The notes: a model not told the origin generated them from the sequence alone. 64,000 nt of DNA from an uncultured Bradyrhizobium sp. (GCF_936943645.1 NZ_CAKZJO010000051.1:186001-250000); one strand, 5' to 3'; shown: positions 9,099 to 17,699, counted from the first letter of the stretch. A program made the numbers and translations.

Positions 9099-11195
9099 CT
9101 ATTTGGTCGCCAATGCCGCTACCGGCCGCCACATGGGGTCGGGTTCAACCGATGCGAGCTGCCGGCAGCGGTCGCGCATCAGCTCGGCGGGACGATCATG
9201 GCCGCGCCGTTGCAACACCGTCTCGAAATCGGCCAGCGCATCGGCGAACCGCCGCGCGCGATAGGCGGCAAGGCCGCGCTCGTAATCGGCGATCCAGCCA
9301 ATCGTCTCGCCCTCGATGGTGCCCTCACCCGCCATCCCGATCAGCTCGTGAACGGACAATCCCTCCTCCCGTCCATAGACCGCGATGCTGTCGACCTCGC
9401 GCGTGACGACGGTGCCGCGCGCCAGGCGCTCGGTCGTCTCGCCGACCAGGATCTGCGTGCCATAGGACTTGTTGGCGCCTTCGAGCCGGCTGGCGACGTT
9501 CACGGCATCGCCGATCACGGTGTAGTTCAGCCGCAACTCCGAGCCGATATTGCCAACCAGCATGCGGCCGGAATTGATGCCGATCCGGATCTGGAGCGGC
9601 TGACCGAGATCGTCGACCAGGCCAGATTCTTGCACGGCCTTGCGACAGGCGAGCGCGGCCCGGCAGCAGCGCGCGGCGTGATCGTCCTGCGGCTGCGGCG
9701 CGCCCCAGAACGCCATCACGGCGTCACCGATGAACTTGTCGATGGTGCCGCCATTGGCGACGATGATCTCCGAGGTGACGTCGAGATAGCGCGACAGCAG
9801 CGGCACGACACGATCGCCCAGCCGCTCGGACAGGCCGGTGAAGCCGGCAATGTCGATGAACATCACGCTGAGCTCCTGGACGCTGCCGCCGGGCCTCGCC
9901 TCGACGCCCTGCCGCAGCAGGCCACGGACGAGATCGGCCGGGATGAACTTGCGGAACGCGGACAGGCCGGACGCCATCTCGGCGATCGCGCCCGACAGGC
10001 TCGCGATCTCCTTGAGCCGCGAGGGGTGGCGGCGCACCTGCTCCAGCGCGAAGGCTTCGACATGCCTGAGCTCGCCGACCACGCGCGACAGCGGCGCGGC
10101 GATGACGGTGCGCGCCAGCATCGCCGAGGCCAGCGCTGCGAGCACCGCGCCGACGGCAAGGCCAAGGATCAGGCGCCGCAGCGTCGTCTCGACGGGCCCG
10201 AGGAACTCGGCCTCCGGAATCACGGTGGCGAGTGACCAGCCGGGAAACGGCAGCGGCGTCAGCGCGACCTCGTAGGCCGCGCCGCCCGACGTTAGCCGGC
10301 TTCGCCAGGCCTCCTTGCGGCCGGCCTCGCCGGCCTTGTCGAGCGCAAGGCGTGCCAGCGGCAGCAGCCTCGTATCGCCGCGCGCGGGGTGGAGCTCGTC
10401 GGCCTCCTTGTCCGGCGCCGCGACGAGCTCGCCGCTGCCGTCGACGATGAAGGCAGTCCCCGTGCGCCCGACCTCGAGCTGCGACAGGAAGCGCGCAAGC
10501 CTGGTATATTCGATGATGACGGCCAGAACGCCTTGGCGCTCCTGATAGACGTCGATCGGCCCTGCGAAGGCGATCGAGGGCCGCTCGCCGGTGGCATGAT
10601 CCATCACCCTGAACCATTGCGGATCGTCCGCGCTGAGCCCCGCCTTGAACCAGGCCTGATCGGCAACGCGGAATGAGGTCGGCTCGAAGCGGCGATTGGC
10701 GAACTCGATGTCGCCGGGCACCACGTCGTATTCATCGACGCGGCGCTCGCCCGGATGATCCGTCAGCGAGATCTCCATCATCTCGAGGCGCCGATCGCCG
10801 AGCTTGTGCGCGGCGAAGAAGGAGCCGTCGGGCCAGCCGAAGGCGACCCAGGAGATCGTCGCCTGCGACTGCAATTGCGACAGGAACACGAACTCGCGCT
10901 TGTCGGCCTCGCGGGTGTCGAGCACGTTCTGCAGGAACAGCGTGCGAATCGCGGTATGCGCGGCGCGCGCCTCGTCGACGATGGCCGAGACCTCCTTGCG
11001 CACCGCCGCCACGATCTGCTCGTTGATGGTCGAGGCGAGCTGCCGGCTGGTCGCCTCCGCCGTGCGCCACCACAGCAGGCTGGAGAGCGCGGCCGTCAGC
11101 AGGATCGCCGCCAGGACCAGCGCGGATACCGCAAGACGGATGCTGACCGTCAGCCTTGCAATTTCGCGAAACTGCCGTCCGGGATCCACGTTCAT
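9099..11195 (-). CDS. Membrane class III cyclase with dCache-type periplasmic sensor
   Basis: A predicted receptor cyclase of about 698 residues. One transmembrane helix (about 18-42) is followed by a large periplasmic region (about 47-327) with the look of a double-Cache sensor (FGWPDGSFF, DQAWFKAGL, AFIVDGSGELVA, FPGWSLATVIP). A second helix (about 341-363), a HAMP-like linker and the catalytic domain (about 442-627) follow. Catalytic residues are present in VMFIDIAGF, FIGDAVMAFWG and VNVASRLEG. The periplasmic part should sense a small molecule and the cytoplasmic part make cAMP. The start is uncertain: ATG 11195 is used, but an ATG 13 codons upstream (11234) is possible and neither has a strong ribosome-binding site. 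Confidence 0.9.
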   Translation of the reverse strand: MNVDPGRQFREIARLTVSIRLAVSALVLAAILLTAALSSLLWWRTAEATSRQLASTINEQIVAAVRKEVSAIVDEARAAHTAIRTLFLQNVLDTREADKREFVFLSQLQSQATISWVAFGWPDGSFFAAHKLGDRRLEMMEISLTDHPGERRVDEYDVVPGDIEFANRRFEPTSFRVADQAWFKAGLSADDPQWFRVMDHATGERPSIAFAGPIDVYQERQGVLAVIIEYTRLARFLSQLEVGRTGTAFIVDGSGELVAAPDKEADELHPARGDTRLLPLARLALDKAGEAGRKEAWRSRLTSGGAAYEVALTPLPFPGWSLATVIPEAEFLGPVETTLRRLILGLAVGAVLAALASAMLARTVIAAPLSRVVGELRHVEAFALEQVRRHPSRLKEIASLSGAIAEMASGLSAFRKFIPADLVRGLLRQGVEARPGGSVQELSVMFIDIAGFTGLSERLGDRVVPLLSRYLDVTSEIIVANGGTIDKFIGDAVMAFWGAPQPQDDHAARCCRAALACRKAVQESGLVDDLGQPLQIRIGINSGRMLVGNIGSELRLNYTVIGDAVNVASRLEGANKSYGTQILVGETTERLARGTVVTREVDSIAVYGREEGLSVHELIGMAGEGTIEGETIGWIADYERGLAAYRARRFADALADFETVLQRRGHDRPAELMRDRCRQLASVEPDPMWRPVAALATK

Positions 11196-11424
11196 CGCTG
11201 TTTCCGCCTGCCGGCCCGCTGGAGCCACTGACATGCTCTACGCCGCCGGCGCTCGCCCGTTACCTCTGGCAGCAAACGGATACCTGCCGCCAATGCCCGA
11301 TGGCTACCGTCTCGATAGACCCTAGGCATTGGCCTTGAGCGGAGGTTTGGCCGCTAATGCCGGCCCAAGCGCACCGGCGGTGCGCCTGATCCAATCAGGT
11401 CTCACGGGTTCGTGAGCAGCCTCT

Positions 11425-11453
11425 TGTAACGCGGGCTGCGCGCGCATCGAAGG
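11425..11453 (+). promoter_or_regulatory. Candidate ECF-sigma promoter before the bufferin operon
   Basis: TGTAACG at 11425-11431 and CGAAGG at 11448-11453 are 16 bases apart. This resembles the TGTAAC / CG(T/A) spacing of promoters read by extracytoplasmic-function sigma factors, some of which control bufferin operons in response to copper. No sigma or anti-sigma gene lies in the window. The call rests on motif and position only, 55 bases before the precursor start. Confidence 0.35.
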
Positions 11454-11507
11454 AGACCATGCGCGCATCGCCTGCCAGGGGATGCCATCTCGAACAGGAG
11501 AATCTCG

Positions 11508-11813
11508 ATGTCTGCCAAACATGCCGTCACCTCGCTCGTCCTCGCCGGCGCCGTGTCGACCGCGCTCGCCACCCTCGCCGCCGCCGGCCCCCTGACCAAG
11601 GCCGAAGGCGAAGCTGCCATGGCCGCCAAGAAGGAGAAGTGCTTCGGCGTCGCGCTGAAAGGCCAGAACGATTGCGCGGCCGGACCGGGCACGACCTGCC
11701 AGGGCACCTCGACGGTCGACTTCCAGGGCAACGCCTGGAAATTCGTGCAGGGCGGCACCTGCACCAGCATCGACCTGCCGAACGGCAAGAAGGGTTCACT
11801 CAAGCCGGTCTGA
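11508..11813 (+). CDS. bufA1: Bufferin precursor peptide, DUF2282 (BufA1-like)
   Basis: A 101-residue exported precursor. The N-terminus is a signal peptide (about 26 residues, ending ATLAAA). The mature part carries four cysteines spaced as in DUF2282 proteins: [18 protein letters not shown] and GGTC. Proteins of this family, modified by the neighbouring MNIO enzyme, are known as bufferins: ribosomally made peptides whose cysteines are converted to copper-binding heterocycles and which buffer periplasmic copper. GGAGAATCTCG precedes ATG 11508. It is the first gene of a four-gene operon and its order (precursor, MNIO, DUF2063, DoxX) is the standard one. Modification and copper binding are inferred from the family. 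Confidence 0.92.
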   Translation: MSAKHAVTSLVLAGAVSTALATLAAAGPLTKAEGEAAMAAKKEKCFGVALKGQNDCAAGPGTTCQGTSTVDFQGNAWKFVQGGTCTSIDLPNGKKGSLKPV

Positions 11814-11857
11814 CCGCCGGCGCGACGCCGCCAGCCAGCACGAAACGGAGCAGCACG

Positions 11858-12775
11858 ATGAGTACGGTGTTCAAGCCGACCGGACCAGCAGCCATGCCGC
11901 TTCGCTTCGCAGTGCCCATCGGCGGCGTCGCCGGGACGAGTTTCAAGCCGGAGCATCTGGCTGATATCCTCGAGGCCGGACCTCGGCGTGGCTTCTTCGA
12001 GGTCCACGCCGAGAACTACATGGGCGATGGCGGCCCGCCGCATCGTGCGCTGGAGGCGATCCGCCGCGACCATCCGCTGTCCCTGCACGGCGTCTGCATG
12101 TCGATCGGCGGCCCGCGGCCGCTCGACAAGGCGCATCTGGCACGCTTCCGCGGGCTCGTCGCGCGCTATCAGCCCGCGCTGGTGTCCGAGCATCTCGCCT
12201 GGTCCACGCATGAGACCAGCTTCTTCAACGATCTGCTGCCGCTGCCCTACACCGAGGCGACGCTGGCTTGCGTCTGCGACCACATCGACCAGGTGCAGGA
12301 GGCGATCCGCCGCCCGCTGCTGCTGGAAAACCCCTCGACCTATGTCGCCTTCCGCGAAACCGCGATGCGCGAGACGGAGTTCATCCGCGCCATTGCCGAG
12401 CGTACCGGCTGCGGGCTGCTGCTCGACGTCAACAATGTGTTCGTCTCCGCGACCAATCACGGCACTTCGGCGCTCGACTACCTCGCCGATTTCCCGCTGT
12501 CGCGTGTCCAGGAAATCCATCTTGCCGGCCATGCCGAACAGGCCGACGACGAAGGCGAGGCGCTGTTGATCGACAGCCATGATGGCCCGGTCGCAGACGC
12601 CGTCTGGAAGCTGTACGAGATCGTCATCCAGCGCCGCGGCGCGGTGCCGACGCTGATCGAGTGGGACAGCAAGATCCCCAACTGGCCGGTGCTGCAAGCG
12701 GAAGCCGCGGCCGCGCAGGCGATCCTCGATCGTCATCAGGCCACTGCGTTTGCGGAGGAACGTCATGCGGCCTGA
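11858..12775 (+). CDS. bufB: MNIO family RiPP-modifying oxidase, DUF692 (BufB)
   Basis: A 305-residue multinuclear non-haem iron oxidase (formerly DUF692), a TIM-barrel enzyme expected to convert precursor cysteines into thiooxazole-type rings. Conserved metal-site segments are visible in order: EVHAENY, LHGVCMS, SEHLAW, LLLDVNNV, IHLAGH, DSHDGP and LIEWDS. The frame is open well upstream, but ATG 11858 with GGAGCAGCACG before it is the natural start, 44 bases after the precursor stop. It overlaps the next gene by 11 bases, implying coupled translation with its partner protein. Confidence 0.95.
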   Translation: MSTVFKPTGPAAMPLRFAVPIGGVAGTSFKPEHLADILEAGPRRGFFEVHAENYMGDGGPPHRALEAIRRDHPLSLHGVCMSIGGPRPLDKAHLARFRGLVARYQPALVSEHLAWSTHETSFFNDLLPLPYTEATLACVCDHIDQVQEAIRRPLLLENPSTYVAFRETAMRETEFIRAIAERTGCGLLLDVNNVFVSATNHGTSALDYLADFPLSRVQEIHLAGHAEQADDEGEALLIDSHDGPVADAVWKLYEIVIQRRGAVPTLIEWDSKIPNWPVLQAEAAAAQAILDRHQATAFAEERHAA

Positions 12776-13547
12776 ACCCGGTCTGTCCTTTGCGGCTGCG
12801 TTTGCGCCGGCGCTGCTGGATCCCGCGCGCAGCACGCCTGCGATCGTGACGGGCCCGAACGGCAAATCCGCCAACCGGCGCTACGACGTCTACCGCAACA
12901 ACGTCACGGTCAGCCTGATCGACGCGTTGGCCGCGGTCTATCCGGCGGTACAGCGCATCACCGGCACCGAGTTCTTTCGCGCCATGGCGCGCGTCCACGT
13001 GCGCAGCAATCCACCGACCTCGCCGCTGCTGTTCGAATATGGCCGCGAATTTCCGGCGTTCATCGAAACCTATGAGCATGCGCAGGATATGCCCTGGCTT
13101 GCCGATGTCGCGCACATCGAGCGGGCCTGGCTCGATGCCTATCATGCCGCCGATGCCTCGCCGCTGTCGCCGGCCCGCCTCTCGGCGGTGCCGCCCGATC
13201 GTCTGGCCGATGTGGTGTTCGTTCCACATCCAGCCGCGCGCTGTCTTCGTTCACAATACGCGGCCGTGACGATCTTTGCGGCCAATCGCGACGATGCATC
13301 GGTCATGCGCATCGATGCCTCGACGCCGGAAGACGCACTGATCACGCGGCCCGAATTCGACGTCACCGTGCACCGCCTTCCGCCCGGCGGAGCCGTCTTC
13401 GCCGACAGCCTGATGTCGGGACAGTCGCTCGGCGAGGCCGCGGCTTCAGCGTTGGACGCTGGGCCCGGGTTCGACCTTGCCGCGAACCTCGCCGGGCTGA
13501 TCGAAGCCGGTGCCTTCATCTCGCTCGCCTGCGGAGACCCATCATGA
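12765..13547 (+). CDS. bufC: DUF2063 partner protein of the MNIO enzyme (BufC)
   Basis: A 260-residue protein with the N-terminal DUF2063 module (the YDVYRNNVTVSLIDAL block and the following YPAVQRITGTEFF block). Despite an old label of putative DNA-binding protein, this family is now regarded as the partner that brings the precursor peptide to the MNIO enzyme. ATG 12765 is preceded by GAGGAACGTC and lies inside the end of bufB; a start five codons upstream lacks this. Its stop overlaps the DoxX start (ATGA). Confidence 0.9.
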   Translation: MRPEPGLSFAAAFAPALLDPARSTPAIVTGPNGKSANRRYDVYRNNVTVSLIDALAAVYPAVQRITGTEFFRAMARVHVRSNPPTSPLLFEYGREFPAFIETYEHAQDMPWLADVAHIERAWLDAYHAADASPLSPARLSAVPPDRLADVVFVPHPAARCLRSQYAAVTIFAANRDDASVMRIDASTPEDALITRPEFDVTVHRLPPGGAVFADSLMSGQSLGEAAASALDAGPGFDLAANLAGLIEAGAFISLACGDPS

Positions 13548-14053
13548 TCACGGACCAGCACATGACCACCGGAAACGGCCTGCCGTCGCCCTGGTTGCTC
13601 GTCGACCGGGCCAATCGCCTGGTGCAGCTGATTGCCACCCCTTCGCTGGTGCAGCTCGTGCTGCGCTTCGCACTGGCGGTGCCGTTCTGGCGCTCGGGCA
13701 TGCTCAAATGGGACGGCTTCCTGAGGCTGAACGACACCGCCGTGACGCTGTTCAGCGACGAGTTCATGCTGCATCTGCCGGGCGGGCCCTATCACTTTCC
13801 GGCGCCGATGCTGATGGCGTTCCTGTCGGGCTGCGGCGAGATCATGTTTCCGATCCTGCTGGTGCTGGGGCTCGGCACACGGTTCGCAGGGCTCGGACTT
13901 CTGTTCATGACCGTCATCGTCGAGCTCACGGTGCCCGACGGATGGCCGATTCATCTCACCTGGGCGGCGATGGCACTCGGCATCATGGCCTACGGCCCCG
14001 GCAACATCTCGCTCGACCACCTCATCTGTCGCGCGCGATCGTCCGCGCGATAG
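13544..14053 (+). CDS. DoxX family membrane protein of the bufferin operon
   Basis: A 169-residue inner-membrane protein with four hydrophobic segments and the DoxX pattern (LRFALAVPFWRSGMLKWDGF near residue 45 and a glycine-rich GTRFAGLGLLFMTVIVE block). The start ATG overlaps the bufC stop by four bases, so the two are translationally coupled. DoxX proteins are frequent last genes of bufferin operons; their role there is unsettled, with quinone-linked electron transfer or membrane redox support as suggestions. Confidence 0.9.
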   Translation: MITDQHMTTGNGLPSPWLLVDRANRLVQLIATPSLVQLVLRFALAVPFWRSGMLKWDGFLRLNDTAVTLFSDEFMLHLPGGPYHFPAPMLMAFLSGCGEIMFPILLVLGLGTRFAGLGLLFMTVIVELTVPDGWPIHLTWAAMALGIMAYGPGNISLDHLICRARSSAR

Positions 14054-14082
14054 ACGCGCGATCTTATCGATCCACAAGCACG

Positions 14083-14206
14083 CCGTCATCCTGAGGTGCG
14101 CGCCCTTGCGCGCCTCGAAGGATGGGCCGCGAGCGCTTGTGGCCCATCCTTCGAGGCTCACCTTGCGATGCTATCGCATCACAAGGTGAACACCTCAGGA
14201 TGACGG
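14083..14206. repeat. Large nested palindromic repeat between convergent genes
   Basis: Outer arms CCGTCATCCTGAGGTG (14083-14098) and CACCTCAGGATGACGG (14191-14206) enclose a second inverted pair, CCTCGAAGGATGGGCC (14113-14128) and GGCCCATCCTTCGAGG (14141-14156), and a third small hairpin around 14159-14188 (CACCTTG and CAAGGTG). I recognise this as a dispersed Bradyrhizobium intergenic palindrome. It sits between the stops of the DoxX and SDR genes and can also end transcription from both sides. The gene-free stretch 14054-14240 holds nothing else. Confidence 0.85.
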
Positions 14207-14240
14207 TTGTGGGCGTGGTCAGCAGTAGCCTGGTTGGAGG

Positions 14241-15086
14241 TCACATCCCGCTCAGACCGCTATCAACGGCGAGCGTCTGCGCGGTGACATAGACGCTTTC
14301 GTCCGACAGGAAGAACAGCACGGCATAGGCGATTTCCCATGCCGTGGCCTGGCGGCCGAACGGCACGTGGCCCTTGCCGCGATTGGGACGGCCGGCGCCG
14401 GCTTCTCGGCCGTTGGGGGTGTCGACCAGGCCGGGATAGACGAGATTGGCGCGGATGCCGCGGCGCGATCCGAAATGGGCGATGTTGCGCATCAGGCCCC
14501 CGAGTGCGGCCTTCGAGGAATCATACACCGCCATCTGCGAACCCGCCTTCAGCGCGGCGATCGAGGAGATGAAGACAATGGCACCGCCATCGCCGAATTT
14601 CGGCAGCGCGGCGCGGCAGCACAGCATCGGGCCGCGAACATTGACGTCGTAGATCCTGTTCCACTCTTCGGGGCTGACATTGTCGAGCCCGGTCTTGCCG
14701 AAAGTGCCGACGTTCAGCACCATGCCGTCGAGACCGCCCATGGCGCGATGTGCTTCCTCGATCATCCGGATAATATCGGCTTCGGACGTGATGTCGGCGG
14801 CAATCGCAAAGGCCTCGCCGCCTTCGTCGGTGATGCGCTTGACTGTCTGCTCGGCAGAGCTGCGGTTGAGATCGGCGACCGCGACACTGGCGCCCTCGCG
14901 TGCACACAAGATGCTCATGGCGCGGCCGTTGCCGATCGGATCGGTGGCAGCGTCGAACACCCGCTGCCCACCGCCGACGATGAGGATGCGGCGCCCCTTC
15001 AGACGCCCCCTGCCCGGCGCTTCGCCCAGTGACTCCGCGCTCGGCGGGCGGACGTAGCGTTCCGGCTTGGTATCGGTCTCGCTCAT
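14241..15086 (-). CDS. Short-chain dehydrogenase/reductase
   Basis: A 281-residue Rossmann-fold oxidoreductase of the SDR family, using NAD(P)H to interconvert an alcohol and a ketone. An N-terminal extension of ~30 residues precedes the cofactor site LIVGGGQRVF, which departs from the usual TGxxxGxG. Catalytic parts are ISSIAA and YDSSK, and VYPGLVDTP follows. ATG 15086 has AGGTGG upstream and is preferred to a GTG three codons earlier. It lies 9 bases after the carboxymuconolactone-decarboxylase-like gene and is probably its co-transcribed partner under the TetR regulator. Confidence 0.9.
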   Translation of the reverse strand: MSETDTKPERYVRPPSAESLGEAPGRGRLKGRRILIVGGGQRVFDAATDPIGNGRAMSILCAREGASVAVADLNRSSAEQTVKRITDEGGEAFAIAADITSEADIIRMIEEAHRAMGGLDGMVLNVGTFGKTGLDNVSPEEWNRIYDVNVRGPMLCCRAALPKFGDGGAIVFISSIAALKAGSQMAVYDSSKAALGGLMRNIAHFGSRRGIRANLVYPGLVDTPNGREAGAGRPNRGKGHVPFGRQATAWEIAYAVLFFLSDESVYVTAQTLAVDSGLSGM

Positions 15087-15095
15087 CGCGGCCAC

Positions 15096-15647
15096 CTATT
15101 TCTTGCCGCCGTCATAGACCTTCATGCCGGCGGCGGGGTCGAGATCTGTCTCGGTGGCTTCGGTCAGCCGCGCCATCATCATGTAGAAGCCGAGCGCGAC
15201 GATCGATTCGACGATCTCCTGGTCGCTGAAGTGCTTGCGTGCTGCCGCGAAGGTCGCCTCGGGAACGCGGACGTTCTCGACGACCTCGCGCCCGAACTTG
15301 AGCAGCGCGCGCTCGGCCTCGCCCAAGCCGGCGGCATCGTAGTCGCCGCGCTCGACCGCATCGACCTGCGCCTGCGTACAGCCGACGCCGAGCGCGATCG
15401 GCACGTGCTGGCGCCATTCATAGGCGCCGCCCTCGAGCTGGGCCGCCTGGAGAATCAGCAGCTCGCGGTTGACGGCGGAGAGCTTCTGCTTGTGCAGAAT
15501 CGAATTGCCGAGCCGCATCGCCGGGATCATGTTGGCCTCGGCATGGGCCATCATGCGGAAGATGTTGAGCTTGACCGGCATGCGGTCGAACGAGGCGCGG
15601 ATGTCGCCGCTCGTCGTCTCCGGATCAATCAGGGGCAGCCTTGCCAC
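15096..15647 (-). CDS. Carboxymuconolactone decarboxylase family protein
   Basis: A protein of 183 residues (183-197 depending on start) from the CMD/AhpD-like family, all-helical proteins with roles from lactone decarboxylation to peroxide reduction. The core is ELLILQAAQLEGGAYEW...HVPIALGVG. The paired redox cysteines of AhpD (CxxC) are absent, which argues against a peroxidase. I prefer GTG 15647 because AGGGAGAGAATC precedes it; an ATG at 15689 is the alternative. Either way the start overlaps the end of tetR, so the two are co-transcribed and probably coupled. Confidence 0.88.
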   Translation of the reverse strand: MARLPLIDPETTSGDIRASFDRMPVKLNIFRMMAHAEANMIPAMRLGNSILHKQKLSAVNRELLILQAAQLEGGAYEWRQHVPIALGVGCTQAQVDAVERGDYDAAGLGEAERALLKFGREVVENVRVPEATFAAARKHFSDQEIVESIVALGFYMMMARLTEATETDLDPAAGMKVYDGGKK

Positions 15648-16323
15648 GATTCTCTCCCTTTGCTTTTCGTTTCTTGTTGTCGTCGTCATTCCCCGCCGCG
15701 ATCAGCGACAGGAAGAAGGCAAGATAGCGGTCGATCGCCTCGATCACCTTCGGCCGCGGCGAGGGCGCCGCGCCCATCACGTAATGCTCGAGGCGGATAT
15801 AGATGAGGCCGGCGGCGAACAGCCGGGCGGTCTCGCGCGGATCGGGCGTCTTGACGAGCCCCGCCAGCGCAAAACCGCGAAAATAGTCCGTCATCATGCT
15901 CTGCTCGCGCGCGTAGAAATGATCGGCGAATTTGGCGCGGATGCCGGGCACGCGGTTACGCTCGGCAGTGATGACCTTCTGGAACTGATGCTCGCGCGGA
16001 TCGGACCATTGTTCGACGAGGTCCAATGCGAACTGCCGGCAGAACGCGGCGGGCTGGCGCGCGAGCTGCTTGTAGCGCGGCTCTTCGAGGCGGCTCGCAG
16101 AACTCGCGGGGCCATGCTCGCTGACGATCGCTTCCAGGATCGCGGCCTTGCCGGGGAAATGATTGTAGAGGCTGCTCTCGCGAATGCCGACGCGGCGCGC
16201 GAGTTCGCGCATCGAGGCGCCGCCATAGCCGCTCTGTGCGAACAAATCGAGCGCTTCGGTGAGGATGCGCTCGCGCGTCGTGGGCGCAGCCGCTTCCGCT
16301 GCGCTGGAGGTGTGGACAGCCAT
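15625..16323 (-). CDS. TetR family transcriptional regulator
   Basis: A 232-residue repressor-type protein. The N-terminal helix-turn-helix is clear (RERILTEALDLFAQSGYGG, then MRELARRVGIRESSLYNHF). The C-terminal part is the variable ligand-binding domain. The start ATG 16323 faces a divergent operon across 167 bases that hold two near-perfect palindromes, the likely operators. It therefore probably controls both itself (with the CMD and SDR genes) and the divergent binding-protein operon, in response to a catabolic substrate such as an acyl-CoA or lactone. Upstream in-frame ATG codons lie within the operators and are unlikely starts. Confidence 0.92.
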   Translation of the reverse strand: MAVHTSSAAEAAAPTTRERILTEALDLFAQSGYGGASMRELARRVGIRESSLYNHFPGKAAILEAIVSEHGPASSASRLEEPRYKQLARQPAAFCRQFALDLVEQWSDPREHQFQKVITAERNRVPGIRAKFADHFYAREQSMMTDYFRGFALAGLVKTPDPRETARLFAAGLIYIRLEHYVMGAAPSPRPKVIEAIDRYLAFFLSLIAAGNDDDNKKRKAKGENRGKAAPD

Positions 16324-16330
16324 GGCGACT

Positions 16331-16379
16331 TGACTAACGAACGATCGTTCGCTAGTCAACCGTACGAACGATCGTTCGT
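16331..16379. promoter_or_regulatory. Twin palindromic TetR operators
   Basis: Site 1 covers 16331-16358: a 28-base palindrome with half-site TGACTAACGAACGA and one mismatch in the other half. Site 2 is ACGAACGATCGTTCGT at 16364-16379, a perfect 16-base palindrome. They share the core CGAACGATCGTTCG and their centres are 27 bases apart. They lie 8-56 bases before the tetR start and 112 bases before the divergent gene, a classical arrangement for self-control and control of a divergent operon. Confidence 0.85.
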
Positions 16380-16490
16380 TTGCCAGTCTGGCGGCAGCGG
16401 TCGCGGCCCGCAAGCCTGCTTCGGGCGCGGTTCTCGCGTTTCAACTCCGCTCCATCGAGAGGCGGAGAGCAATTTTGGGGAGACCACCTC

Positions 16491-17699
16491 ATGGCGCGCT
16501 TTGTCCGCCTTCGCGTAGTTGCGACCAGCATCCTGTTGCCGCTGCTCGCGGCCAGCACCGCCTCCGCCCAAAGCAAGTACGACCCCGGCGCCGACGACAA
16601 GACCATCAAGATCGGCACCACCGCGCCGCTGAGCGGCCCGGTCTCGGCCTTCGCGCAGATCGCCAAGTCTGCCGAGGCCTATTTCCGGAAGGTGAATGAC
16701 GACGGCGGCGTCAACGGCCGGCGCATCCAGATGATCATCGCAGACGACGCCTACAGCCCGCCGAAAACGGTGGAGCAGACGCGCAAGTTGGTCGAAAGCG
16801 AAGAGGTGCTGCTGATCTTCGGCGGCGTCGGCACGCCCACCAACAGCGCCGTGCACAAATATCTCAACGATCGCAAGGTGCCGCAGCTCTTCCTCGGCTC
16901 AGGCGCTGCGAAGTGGGACGACCCCAGGAATTTTCCATGGACCGTCGGCTGGCAGCCGACCTATCGCGACGAGGCGATCGCCTACGCCCGGTACATCAAG
17001 GCCAGCCACGCCAACGCCAAGATCGGCGTGCTCTACCAGAACGACGATCTCGGCAAGGACTATCTGAAGGCGCTGGAAGAAGGTCTCGGCAGCGGCGAAG
17101 CCATTGTCGCGCGCACCGCCTATGAGACCTCGGCGCCCACAGTCGATACCCAGATCCTGCAGTTGAAGACAGCGGGCTCCGACGTGGTTCTGGTCGCGGC
17201 AACGCCGAAATTCGCCGCGCAGGCAATCCGCAAGATCGGCGAGATCGGCTGGAAGCCCGTGACCATCATCTCCAACGTCTCGGCCTCGATCAGCGGCGTG
17301 CTCGAGCCGGCCGGCAAGGACAATTCCACCGGCGTCATCTCCAGCCAGTATCTGAAGGACGCCACTGATCCCGCCAACAAGGATGACGCCGGCTACAAGG
17401 AATGGCTTGCCTTCATGGACAAGTACCTGCCCGACGCCAACAAGAGCGACTGGCTCAACGTCTATGGCTACACCATCGCGCAGACGCTGGTGACGGTGCT
17501 GAAAGCCTCCGGCAACGACCTCACCCGCGCCAATGTGATGAAGCAGGCGACGAGCCTGAAGGATGTCAAGCTGCCGATGCTGATCAACGGCACCGCGGTG
17601 AACAACTCACCGGAGCATTACACGCCGATGACGAGCCTGCAGCTGATCCGCTTCGACGGCACGCGCTGGGTGCCGTTCGGCGATCTCCTGAAGAACTAG
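16491..17699 (+). CDS. Periplasmic branched-chain-type ABC substrate-binding protein
   Basis: A 402-residue exported binding protein: signal peptide of about 25 residues (LAASTASAQ), then the type 1 periplasmic fold with KIGTTAPLSGPVSAFAQ, VLLIFGGVGTPTNSA, GVLYQNDDLGKDY and YGYTIAQTLV. It starts the operon facing tetR; GGGGAGACC precedes ATG 16491. No permease or ATPase gene follows, so it must use a transporter encoded elsewhere. The ligand is presumably the substrate of the enzymes in this cluster. Confidence 0.92.
   Translation: MARFVRLRVVATSILLPLLAASTASAQSKYDPGADDKTIKIGTTAPLSGPVSAFAQIAKSAEAYFRKVNDDGGVNGRRIQMIIADDAYSPPKTVEQTRKLVESEEVLLIFGGVGTPTNSAVHKYLNDRKVPQLFLGSGAAKWDDPRNFPWTVGWQPTYRDEAIAYARYIKASHANAKIGVLYQNDDLGKDYLKALEEGLGSGEAIVARTAYETSAPTVDTQILQLKTAGSDVVLVAATPKFAAQAIRKIGEIGWKPVTIISNVSASISGVLEPAGKDNSTGVISSQYLKDATDPANKDDAGYKEWLAFMDKYLPDANKSDWLNVYGYTIAQTLVTVLKASGNDLTRANVMKQATSLKDVKLPMLINGTAVNNSPEHYTPMTSLQLIRFDGTRWVPFGDLLKN

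Noticed and set aside
7447..9264. Open frame of 605 codons on the plus strand across the amidohydrolase and aroE genes
   Set aside because: Runs through two genes and their spacer in the opposite direction, with no recognisable domain or ribosome-binding site.
11459..11857. Extension of the MNIO frame through the bufferin precursor gene
   Set aside because: The frame is open but the precursor uses another frame with a signal peptide, conserved cysteines and its own ribosome-binding site; the MNIO fold begins at 11858.
11402..12874. 490-codon minus-strand frame across the bufferin genes
   Set aside because: Mirror frame of two recognised genes; no domain.
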